From Eremophila alpestris peregrina (Eukaryota; Chordata; Aves; Passeriformes; Alaudidae): 64,000 nucleotides of DNA. The DNA is taken from assembly GCA_009792885.1 (NCBI GenBank), contig WMCF01000088.1, forward strand, positions 543,368-607,367, given 5' to 3'. The position numbers were made by a program, and so were the translations under genes. The notes under the pieces are model-generated. The model searched no databases. It saw only the letters and a list, made by a program, of their open reading frames with translations, and was not told the DNA's origin. Position 1 is the first letter of the stretch, and each line of letters starts with the position of its first letter. Below, piece after piece: positions 12,969-24,900 of this stretch.

Positions 12969-15900
12969 GTGAGTACCGCCCGCGGGCAGCGCAGGGCAGG
13001 GCGCGGGGCTTGGCAGCGCCGGTGGCCCCGGGGAGCTTTGTCCGACCCTCGAGCTCGCCGTCAGCCGCCCCTCGGCTCGGCGGAGCCGCACACGTGTGCG
13101 CCCCGCGCCCCTTCCCTCCCGGCTGCTGCTGCCCTCCGTAACGCCGAACTTTGCTCTCTCTTCCCTCTCTGCATCCCCGTTCCTCCTCCTGTTCCCCCAG
13201 AGACCTGCTATGACAATGGACGGTACTACCAGATCAACCAGCAGTGGGAGCGCACTTACCTGGGGAACACTCTGGTCTGTACCTGCTACGGTGGGAGCCG
13301 AGGGTTCAACTGCGAGAGCAAGCCCGAACGTAAGTTGGTGGCCCCTTTTGTCTGCGGCGAGACCCCAGCGCGGCTTTTGGTGCCGAATGAGCCAAGCCTT
13401 GTACGAGTTAGGGCTGGCAGCCCAGGTTTTTCGCTGAAGTTTGGTACTTAGGGTCAGTAATGGGATCTACACTCAATTACACTGAAGATCTGGCTTGGGA
13501 TTTTAAGAAATGCTTTTCATTAGCGATGGGCCTGCCACGAGAACCCTGAGCCAAACATCACTCATCTCTCTGGAGGATTGGATCTAAACATTAATTTTGG
13601 AGCCAACCTCTTCTTTATAATGAACTGAACTGACTCCTGGACTCGCACGGGGAAGTTCAAATCTGGAGTCACTTTGCAGCTCTGGCTCTGCTCTGTTTGA
13701 TTGCTTCACCCCAACTTCTCATAGCTGTGCAGTGTCGTCAGCTTGTTTAAAAATATTTCAACTTACAACTTTCCACAGCCTCCCGGCCGTGCTGTGAGCT
13801 TTCTATAATTGAGTGTAAAATGAGATTGTTTAGTCTGTGCAGAAAAAGTTTAGGGAGCAGAAAGAAGTTTAAATGCAAGGTCTGCTGGAGGATGTGTCTC
13901 TAGGATTCGGTGTAGTTCAGTTTATCAGATGCAATCTTGTCTGTATTTATTGGTCTGAAGCCACTGGTTTGCTATAATTCCTTTATGTAGTTCTGGAGAT
14001 AGAAGAGACAAAAAACTGGTTCCTGGCTGACAGTGTTCATGTAAGACAGATGTGAGCATCTCAGCCATCTGTTCTGCAAGGTTTGTGTGCTGCCTGCCTC
14101 ACGGCTGGAGTGTTTTAAGGAGTGCTCAGTCCCCTTGCTCCATAAAAGAGGGTTCAATCTACTTTCCCTTCCCCTGCAGAGATTCCCAAGCTTTACAGTT
14201 TTGAAGTCCAGTAGGAAGTTTTCCTTATGGCACAATGAACTTTATCTTGCCCAGCAGTGAAGAAAGTTGTTCTGCTTCACATCATGAGTCTGGTGGCAGC
14301 ACTGGTGTTCTGTAATCACTCACCTATGCATGAGTGTGAGCAATATACAAGTAGTGAACTTTGCTGTTGACTTTGGTGGGACTGCTGCAGAATTTGGGAT
14401 TAATCTACTCAATTTTTGCTAAGTCAGAGCAAGGAGGATTAGCATGACAAAGCACACCATTTTCAGGAGCTGTTTGCTCCCTCCTGTCTTCTCTACTGTT
14501 GGCTTCAAACAGCTGGGATTGATGCTTTCAGGCATGCCTGCCATGTGCAACTTTTGGTTCCCTGAGGGAGGAAAGAAGAGGTTTTTTTAGCATCGTGGGG
14601 GCCTTGAGGGAGCAAATTTCACCCAGTCTCCTCTCTGCTGTTTTGTCCCCTGAGGAAAGAGGAGGCTGATAGGCATTTTTCCCCAGGAAAAGAAGGAGTA
14701 TCTGTGTGAGGAGGCAAGGAATGTGTTTCTGTTGACTGTGCATGTTACTGGTGTGGTTACATGGAGCTGATTGTTAATTACTTTTTTCTCCCTCCTAGCT
14801 GAAGAGACCTGCTTTGACAAATACACTGGATCCACTTACCGAGTTGGGGAGACCTATGAGCGCCCCAAGGACTCCATGATCTGGGACTGTACTTGCATTG
14901 GAGCTGGGCGTGGGAGAATCAGCTGCACCATTGCCAGTATGTAACTGAGAGCCTCTTCCTAGAGCTATTGTTCCTTGGTGGCACATTTTCCAGGGCAATT
15001 TACACAATATTCCCAGTGCCTATTAGCTACAGTTGCATGGGGTGTAATCCAAAGCCCGCTGAAGCTTTGAAATTAAAAGTCCTTGCCCCATCTACATATG
15101 TTTGCACACCCAAACTCCTCTTTTTTTTTAAGAGATCAAGTGCTATGTGAGAAAACATAGGCCAGAAATTACTGTTAGTGTCCAGCCATACAGGCTAGTA
15201 ATTTACTACATACAAGAGTCTGTTACATCTTCTCAGGTGCAATTACAAAAGTAGTTTTTTGGTTGGGAAAAAAGTCTGCTTTGCAGCTGGTGGGTCAAAG
15301 TAACACCATCAGCATTAATTGGGACTACTCAGAATAAATGGTAATAAATGAATGCCACCAGAGAGCTAGTCCTTCATCCTCCAAAAGTGTCATTGAACAC
15401 TTGTCTCTAAGGGAACTGGGATTTGATATCCAGACAGCATGTTTCTGCAACTCCTTTTTCACTAGCCTGACCCATACTTTCCTCTTGCTCTTCCCTCTCT
15501 TCCCTTGATCCTTTCTCCCCAGCTCCCCTTTCACAGCTCTGTCTGGAAATCCTTTCCTTATTGAGTCACTGAATTGTTCACAATTTCCCTTCAGTTCATA
15601 ATTGGACTTTCTGTGAGCACAGAGGAAGATTGCTGTGTGTCAGGATTTTTAGACTGAAATTTCAAAGTCTCTGAGGTACCTTCTGAGAAAAGTCAGCTGT
15701 TAAAAGTATCCAGTCTCTTGTTTAAGACACACATGCAGATCCTAGCAGTGCTGCCACAGAGGGCTCGGAAACCAGCCATCATTGTAGCATGGGAAAAAAA
15801 TAATGCATTGAATCTAAGAAGTAAAGCTGGAGCCCTTCTGAATTTAATGGCATTTTATTGGGCAGGGATGATAAGTGTTGTAAGAAAAAGAGTCAGTAAG

Positions 15901-18900
15901 GAAATTGCGAGTGTAAGAGCAGCCTTGTTTCCTCATCATCAGCCTGGTTTAGAGCTCACTGGAGAGTCTCACTGACTGCAGCTGGCTCTGAATCAATCTT
16001 CAGAGCTCTGAGATTCCCTTCTTTCATAAATGAGCCCACAAAACGTTTTACTGGCTCTTAATAAATGATGGGATGTGGGTGTTTTTTCTTTTTTTTTTTT
16101 TTTCCCTTGGATTCTTCCACAGAAACAAACCCCGTGTTTGCAAACCGCCCTGCACCCTGCTGCCCTCCCTCAGCCCGGGCTGCCTCAGAGCTGTGGGGCA
16201 CTGATGGGCTGGGATCTGCCTTTCCAGGGCAGGCTTTCCAAACCCCAAAAGAGGTCTGATTTCCCACTGGGCTGTCACATCAAGCACCTCCTTATCCCTC
16301 ATGTGCTGTCCTGGCCACCATGTCCCTCATGAATGGCCGCAGACAAGCCCAAGTGGCATTGCCTCAAACAAGATGGAGGCAAACCCTCTCTCACCAGCCC
16401 TCAGCCTGAGAGCAGGGCCTGAGGGAGAAACAGGGCCTCATCACTCCCTGGCATTCCCTTTTCACCAGCCAGGCTTTGACTGGGGGTTGGAACATGCAGA
16501 AATTAGCTGAGGGAAGAGGACAGGGCCTGGGAAGTGCAGAAAATGGTGGGCACCAGTGGAAAAGGGCAGGTGCCGGCGGGAAATATTAAGCGCCATTTTA
16601 CTGAGGGGGCTCCCCCCCTCACTCTCTTCAATGCCCCTCCTCCTCCTTGCTGCCCCTTACCCCGGCTGACCCCCTTTGCCGCAGGCCAGATGGCCTTACC
16701 TTGTCTCCACCGTGCCGTCCCTGGTGCGTCCCTCACGTCGGCTCTCTGTCTCCCCCACAGATCGCTGCCATGAGGGCGGCCAGTCCTACAAGATCGGCGA
16801 CACATGGCGCCGGCCCCACGAGACGGGCGGCTACATGCTGGAGTGTGTGTGCCTGGGCAACGGCAAGGGCGAGTGGACCTGCAAGCCTGTGGGTGAGTGG
16901 CTGCTCCTTCCTCCTCCCTCAGCGCCCTCAGGGCGTGTGGGCCCTTCCTCCTGCTCTTCCCCGGGCTGTGGGAATGCCCTGGCTGGGCTCTGAGCCGCTT
17001 TCCCCTCACAGCCGAGCGATGCTACGACAACACGGCGGGGACATCCTACGTGGTGGGAGAGACCTGGGAGAAGCCCTACCAGGGCTGGATGATGGTGGAC
17101 TGCACCTGCCTGGGTGAGGGCAGCGGCCGCATCACCTGCACCTCCAGGAGTAAGTGCCAGCCTGGCAGCTGCCGGCTGCTCCAGTTTATTTATCTTACTT
17201 ATTTTTTTGTTTGTTTTCTTACTTTTCATCCTGCATGGGGAAGGGAAGTTATTCTGTTATACTGTTTGTCTGCCCTGTGCAGATAACAGTAATTTGAGAG
17301 TTGTTGATGGCTGTTCTTTGAGAAGTAGTGGGAGGTGAAGAGGGGGGAGAGGCCTGTGTGGTGCCTCAGTCACCGTTTGCAGTCTGAGGGCACTCCCCAG
17401 AGCTGATCAGCAGTGCTGGGGACAAGGGTGCCTGGATTTTTTTGTGATATTTAATCTCATGGAGAGAGAAAGGCTTAAGGAATCTGTGTGTCAGCTGAGC
17501 CACAGCCAGGCATCTCCCAGGAAGTTGTTTGGCCCACAAAATGGCAGAGAGTTTAGCCTAGGCTGTCCATTTGTGTGCTTTCAAGGAGCCTCCTGAGGGA
17601 CAATGAAGTGTTTTTTAAATTAAATACCCTTTCCAACAGCAAGATCTGCAAGATAAAAATATTTTCTTACTTCTTTATATCTATTACTGTTTAATTTATG
17701 TGTTAGCTAAACCAGGGTTTGTTTTGCCTGCTCTGCCATCTTGCCTATCACTTTTCCCACCTCATTTCCCACTCCAGCAGCACAGGTGATTTTTTGTAAA
17801 AAGTTTTTGCATCATTGAGGGACATTACCATAAATACTCCATTCTATTTGTGTTTGCAGAGCAAACAGGACTTTTAAAACCCAAAATCTTGCTTGTTTAT
17901 TGACCTTCTGTTCCAGTCCTGTTAGCTCCCTCACAGAGCTTACTTCTGCCTCAGGTTTACACCAGTTGCCTCAAGAAAATTTAACTTTGTACCTTACCTT
18001 GCCTTGGTTATGCAAGGCTTGAGAACTCTTCTGTAGCCTTTCAATTGCCTCATAGTCAATTGCCTTGGGGCACACAAATAATGGGTTTTTGCTGATACAA
18101 ACAGCAGACCTGTAAAGAATAGGACGCTAAGGAGGGTGGAGATTAAAATGGAAGATCTGGAGAGACTTGGTCAAGAAATAAGCTATAAAAATAAACCCAG
18201 CCTTGACAGTATTAAGTCTGTTAAAGACATACAGGGAAAAATCATTAGCTGTCAAATGGGAATGAATAAAACAGAATGTGTTGTTTGTGAATTTTGGAGG
18301 ACTTCTTATTACTAATAAAATGTATTTGGCAGTAGCTTTCTTTCCATAACTCAGGTCTGTGCTGTTGTGTCATGGGGGAAATTGCAATATAAGGACCTGT
18401 TCATTTTTCATTTTGTTTTCCAATTACATTTGAATAGAGAAATCCAAATTTATGTGTATAAAATGATACCTCTAGGCCACAAAATGGCATTACACTTCAA
18501 GTGTGTGCTGCTGTTATGTATCTTTTATGGCCAGCATTTTCCAGAATCACAGTTGATTGCTTCAGTGACATTTCAGCTATTCATTGAGAAGAGTGTTCAT
18601 AAGACACATTTTTTTCACATTTGCAAAATTGCATGATGAATACCTACCTCACCAATTTACCATACTTCTGGCAAATGCTCAATTTCTGATCATTTTAGCA
18701 GTGTGAATCAGTAACATGTTTTCTACATTCACATTCTGTCCCATGTGCTCTCTCAGTGGCAATCTGGCTTAATGCATATGTCCTTCCACAGTTCATCATA
18801 AATCCATGTTCATTGATCTGTGATTACATTTGAGCCACTGTATCAAGTTTCCCTTGAATAAGAAGGTAAAATGTTGTAATGGAAGAAGAATTGGTTAATC

Positions 18901-21900
18901 CCTGTGGCTCTGGCATCCAGACAAAAGTAGTTTGTTGTGCTGTCCTTTGAACCCATTTGCTCAATTCATTGGGGGCTGTGGGTTATTGAAGAGATTTAGA
19001 AAGTCTGATACTCCTGGTGTTACTTGAGCAGCTTGTATTAACTTCACTGCAGCTTCATGCAGGCTTCTTTTGGAAGAAATGGGATTTTATGTGTTGCTCT
19101 CAAACAGGTTTTAGTCCCTTTCAGATGAAACGGAGCCCTGAACTTGAACTGTGCCCTGTGAATAGTATGAAATGACCAAGCTGCAAAGACTCCTGTTTTT
19201 TTCTTAACAGAAAAACAAGGGTCATGAAAACAAGTTTAGCTTTAAAGGTGTGTGCTAGACAGAATGGGTTTAGAATGGCTTTTAAAAGTAGCTCATTTGG
19301 ATAGTGGCTGCAAGATGAAAGCACCGTTCTGGAAATGAATGTGAATCTTTCCTTAGGCTAAAGCACCAGGATTTTGGGATGCTCTCAGCCTTTGCAGTTT
19401 AGTGCATGTAGGAATTGCAACAGTGGGCTCCAGAGAATGAGGTGGGCCTTTAATTCAGGCTTTAAAGATGAGCTTGTTTGATAAGAGTTGGGTGAGTGCT
19501 GGAAGCTGCCCAGTGAAGCCACCCAGTGAGAGTCACGTTCCTCCCACAGATCGCTGCAATGACCACGACACCAAGACCTCCTACAGGATTGGGGACACCT
19601 GGAGCAAGAAGGATAACCGTGGGAACCTGCTGCAGTGTGTGTGCACAGGGAATGGCAGAGGCGAGTGGAAGTGTGAGAGGCACACCTCCCTGCACACCAC
19701 CAGCACTGGTAAGTGGGACATGGTGGCATGGAAACCAGGGAAGGGGAGGAGAAATGGCACGTTCTGACAGGTTAGGACTTGGAGTTGAGTTGTTCCATCC
19801 TAATTCAAGTATTTTGGAGTCTTGTCTGGGAAAGATTGGCAGCAAAGAGGGTCAGAGCTCAGGAGATGCTCCTTGTTTGTACCTGTGGAGATAAGATTAA
19901 TTGGCACCTTGTTTCCATACACAAATGGAGCTGGCACGTACAGATGGGATTGCCTGCACAATCACAGGGCAGTAAATCACATCTAGGGCCCTGCATTCAC
20001 AGGAGCTATCTTTGTCTTGGGAGCATGGCACTCCAGGTTAATGTTTGAACTTTATGTATTTGCCTCAGGGTAGCTTTCTTGAAGTGTCCTTTAGTTAAAC
20101 CCCACTGAGACCATCTGGTTTCTTTGACATGATAAATACACCTACTAATGGCTGAGCTTTAAAAACACAAAAATGTCAAGGAATGTATACAATGCTGTTG
20201 AATATATATACCTGAGATAGCTTGTAATTTCAGTATGAAATATTGTCTACTTTACAGGTAGCGTATTTTTTATGCCCAAGGTTTAAATCTTCAGCTCCTA
20301 AATTTTTTTTTTTTTTTTTTGTCATTTTAAGGATCTAGATTTCTTATCAGTGAGTGCAATGTAGAACTTCTGTTTTCCTGCAGCGCCTGCACTAAATTTT
20401 ACTTGGTAAATGACCTTTAACTGTTTGGTACCATCAGGTTAACTTAAAACTCAGAAGGTCTAAACTTCAAAATGTGTAATACTTCAAGGATGCCAGTATT
20501 TTGTTTCCATTATTACTTCCCCTATTTCAGCAGAGCTGAATTTGTGGAGGTTCCTGTGGGAATCATTAGCAAAAATGTTTATGATGTAGACAACAACAAG
20601 CCTCTTTGTCTCTCAGTATTATCCCAAATAATAATGTGCCAAAAACTTTGATTCAAAATTTTAAAATTGCTGACTAAAAGAATATATTTTAATTTTATTG
20701 TTCTTGTTTTTTCTATGAAAAATCCAAGATAAATCCTTTTTGTCTTATTCTTCCCTACTTCCTTGGTAATTTTTACTCTCTAGTCACTGATCTTGATTTT
20801 TATATTCTACGTTTCCGTCAGCTGTTTTTTTTTTTGCTTTTCAAAAAGAATTAGTATGAAAAACAGTTTCTAAACTAAACAGTTAGTATGAAAAACAGTT
20901 TCTAAAGCCACTCTCTGGGGTTGGAAACCAGAGGCTGTCATTAGCAGAGAGGGGGAGTTGTTCTTCTAATCTTGAAATTTGCCAAGCGGCGCGATTAAGC
21001 CGCGTCTCTGCAAGCTTGAGAGCGTCGTCTGATGGAGTGCCTGAGGTTTTATTATCTCAGCATTTAATGGCAGCCTTCTGTTGCTGAGCTCTGCATGCCA
21101 CATGTCCCTTGTGTGCCACATGTCCCCTGTGTGCCACAGGCTCTGGCTCCCCCAGCATCACCAACGTGCAGACGGCGCTGTACCAGCCGCAGCCGCAGCA
21201 GCCGCAGCCCCAGCCCTACGGCCAGTGCATCACCGACAACGGCGTCGTCTACTCGGTGGGCATGCAGTGGCTCAAGACACAGGGCAGCCAGCAAATGCTT
21301 TGCACCTGCCTGGGCAATGGAGTCAGCTGCCAGGAGATAGGTATGAGTTGGTGTGTGGTGCCTGCTCGCTCCAGTGAGGCTTCTAGGGCTGTCCTCTGGC
21401 TTAATTTCCCAGTAGAACCCTCTGTGTGCATGTCGATACTGGAGAATGGGGCAAGGGGAGGAAAAATGGTTTGGTTCTTTGCAGCCTGGTTCTTGAGGGC
21501 AGGAACGTTTCCCAGTGAGCTATATATAACCTGCTGAGGGGAAACAGAGCCCTTGGGGAGCAGCATTAATAACTTTATTCAAATGGAGCTGCAATAATAT
21601 ATGTTTGGAGAAGAATGTGAAAGAATGCCACAGCTGTGGAGCTGTCTGTTGGTGTGCATTGGCCTGGCTCCATGGCAGTCACTGTGGGTTCCCAGCAGCC
21701 AACGACTTGGCCCGGAGGGGCTGTTGCTGTTTTATAGCCCTGAGATTTGGGGATTGCTTTAAACCTCAGTCTGATGCTGTGATTTTCTTTCTGAAGCCGT
21801 GACCCAGACGTATGGTGGCAATTCTGATGGAGAGCCCTGTGTCCTGCCTTTCACCTATGATGGAAGGACCTTCTATTCCTGCACCACTGAAGGTCGCACA

Positions 21901-24900
21901 GACGGGCACTTCTGGTGCAGCACCACTTCCAACTTTGAGCAGGACAGGAGATACTCCTTCTGCACTGATCAGAACGGTGAGTTCTCCTCAGAGGGTTTTC
22001 ACAGGCATGTGAGCCTGGTGTAGGGATGGAGGAAGGAGCAGAGGGCACAGGAACAGGCTGCCTGACCAATTCCAGCAGTCTGGAAGGACTCAAGGCAGTA
22101 CTTATATGCTCTTGGCATCTTTGGAGGGTGCTACAGGTGTACCCTTGGAGTCCTGTTCTCTGTCCTCTTAGCTGACCTTAGAGTGGAAGTACCTGGTCAT
22201 GGTGGAGCTTTGGCCCAAAGGATGCTTATCTTTGGCTTTGCTTGGGTGAATTGCTTCAAGCAATGCCCATATTAGGCTGCAAAGAGGAGGAAATCCATGG
22301 AGTACAGTTTGTGCAGTCCTGTCACTCCCTCCATCCTGGCTATCTAGCTGGGCTCCATATATAGCAGTGATCTTCATGTGATTTGTGGTCACTGAGCTGG
22401 AGCATGACTAAGGCAGCAGCATTCCCTCTTGTCTGTGGATGGCCAGTGTTCCCCACACAGCACAGATCTATCTACCTGTGTGATTGCACTTCCTGGAATG
22501 CCTGTCAGACATCCACGGAGCAGTGTCCAGGCAGCTTCTTGGGATCTGACCTTGGAAAGAATATTTCATGTTGGGTTGGGCTCAATGATCTTGAAGGTCT
22601 TTTCCAACCTAGTGATTCTGTGTTCCCACATGAAAATACTGCTTCTTACACTGTTAGGCACTTTAAAAAAAATTCTGTTCTACTTTGGTTGTTTCTTTCC
22701 TGATCAAAGTCAAGCCTTTCTCTGCAGGATATCTAATACTTTCTTTTGAAAAATTCAAACAAACTAACCTCCCAGAAAACACCCAAACACTGTCCCTGTG
22801 CATGCACACATTCATGTTTTAGAGAGGCTTCTTGTGATACGCTGTGGAAAAGAGAAATGTGATATAGAAAAATCTCAGTAAATGTCTTCCTGTTTTCCAA
22901 TATTTGTAAAGCTGAGTTGCTCAAGAGGTGATTAGTTCAGGTAGATTGCAGCTCTCTTTCCACTGCTGCTTGCAAAACATGAAGCTTCCAGCCTGCAGAG
23001 AGGTTTTGGCTTGTCCTGTTGTACATAACTGAGCTGTAACCCTTTCCTGAGGGTGAAGGCTTCCCTTAGAGCTGAAAGGCACCGCTGGGAAATAGCTTCA
23101 GTGAGATAATACAGCTATGCTGAGAGCTGTGAGTTTATTTCGTTCCCTAGGCTTTGGGAGAAGGGATCTGCAAAGCTACTTCCCAAGCACAGTAAGCTTT
23201 GGTTTTCCCTCTTTCCTGGGAATTCCCATGGCTGGCTCTGCAGTTCATTCCAAAGTGAACTGAACTGACCTTGTGCAAAGCTTATGTTTCCACGTCTGAA
23301 TTAATTAAAGCTGAGAAAAGAGGCCTGTGGGTTATATACAGAGCACACATGGGAAAAAGTAGTGCTAGTGGTTTGTTTTCCAAGCTCTCCCATGCATGCT
23401 GAGAGAGAGAGAGAGAGAGCACAGGCTGAATTTGCATCTGTTCTCTTTGCATTTTTTGGTACAGTTCTGGTCCAGACACGTGGTGGCAATTCCAATGGTG
23501 CTCTGTGCCACTTCCCCTTCCTGTACAACAATCGCAACTACACCGACTGTACTTCTGAGGGCCGGAGGGACAACATGAAGTGGTGTGGCACCACTGAGAA
23601 CTACGATGCTGACCAGAAGTTTGGGTTCTGCCCCATGGCTGGTAAGGCTGAGGGCCACCAAGGGGTTGTGGAGCACCTGCATGGGGTTGTTTGAGCTGGA
23701 AGGTGAAGATCTCTCTGTTGAGAGATACTGATGACTTCTAATGAGCTGCATGTCAGCCCAAAGCCCTTGAAGGCATTTCTGAAGTCTTGTTTTGTCCTTT
23801 GTTTCCCCATTGACCACCTCTAGCAGAGATTTAGGCAGTGCCAGGAGAAGGTAATTTTCAATACTTCTTTGCTACAAGCCAGTGGTAGACATGCTCTTCA
23901 GCTGGTGTAGATCTGCTGGAGAACCTAAATCTGGGTGTGTGCCTAAAATTTCCTTGTTTAGATGCAGAAACCACTACCTGCTATGAATGGATGTTGCAAA
24001 TGTCCTCAAGATCTTGAAAATTTTGGCCTCATAAATATCCTCTTGCTTTTTCCTCACCCAGCCCATGAAGAAATCTGCACAACCAATGATGGTGTCATGT
24101 ATCGTGTTGGGGACCAGTGGGACAAGCAGCATGACATGGGCCACATGATGAGATGCACTTGTGTAGGAAATGGCCGTGGAGAATGGACCTGCATTGCCTA
24201 TTCCCAGCTCAGAGGTACTGGTTTTCATGTTGCTATCACCACTTCAGTCTGAGAGGGTGGTGGGAGAAATGGGCTTGAGCCCACACTCATAAACTGCAGT
24301 TTACTCTTTGGAGTAGGAAGAGTAGCTGTGAAGTTCTTGTCTTGGTTATGTGCTCGAAAAGTATGTTCCAAGCAGAAGCAAGCCTTGATTATCTTGATTG
24401 TGGTATCCCTCTCTCCTTTTGTCTGCATTTAGGAATTGGCACCACTGTGCCTTTACAGAGAGCTCAGTGTAGGCACCTCCCTGCCTCAAGAACAGACAAA
24501 ACTCCAGACTAGTCTGAAGTTGGAAAGCAGAGCTGTTCTATTTTATTGTTCTGCAGTGAAATTTTCAATTCCTCTGTGCTGGATTAGCCTTTTGCTGGCT
24601 AATCTATATGAAAAGCTGGCAGGAAAGCATGGAGATTACTCTTATTTATTTACTCATTTGTTTGAGTGGTCCAAGTGGAGAAGTACTTAAGCAATACCAA
24701 AAAAAGAAGACTTAAAAGCACAGACATTTGATCATCCTACAGCTAGCTCACAGCATTGGCTTCATGTCTGGAAAAGGCAGGGGGGTTGCTGTCAAGAGGC
24801 CAAGAAAGGACTCTTTTAACACCACTGCTGAAATGGGATATAATTTATAGGGAAACGCTCACTCAAGGGCTTTGGAAAGGTTGGTTTTTTTTTTTTGTCT

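Larger units (their letters stand above)
12580..13130. promoter_or_regulatory. CpG island spanning promoter and exon 1
   Basis: Base composition changes abruptly from AT-rich flank to very G+C- and CpG-rich DNA covering the core promoter, exon 1 and most of intron 1. Two GGGGCGG boxes (12642-12648 and 12696-12702) are candidate Sp/KLF sites. Long open frames on both strands here are a by-product of the low frequency of AT-rich stop codons. Confidence 0.85.
21977..23464 (+). other. Intron 8 (1.5 kb)
   Basis: It carries a CR1 3'-end fragment at about 22565-22622 and a (GA)n tract at 23401-23419, both annotated separately. Nothing else was recognised. Confidence 0.8.

Noticed and set aside
12486..13091. 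201-codon antisense open frame over the CpG island
   Set aside because: Low-complexity Arg/Ala/Pro/Gly translation, with no splice or promoter support on the minus strand.
12353..13141. 262-codon + strand open frame covering promoter, exon 1 and intron 1
   Set aside because: It is in frame with the real ATG at 12812, but its start lies upstream of the TATA box and it runs through the exon 1 donor. The openness comes from the CpG-rich composition.
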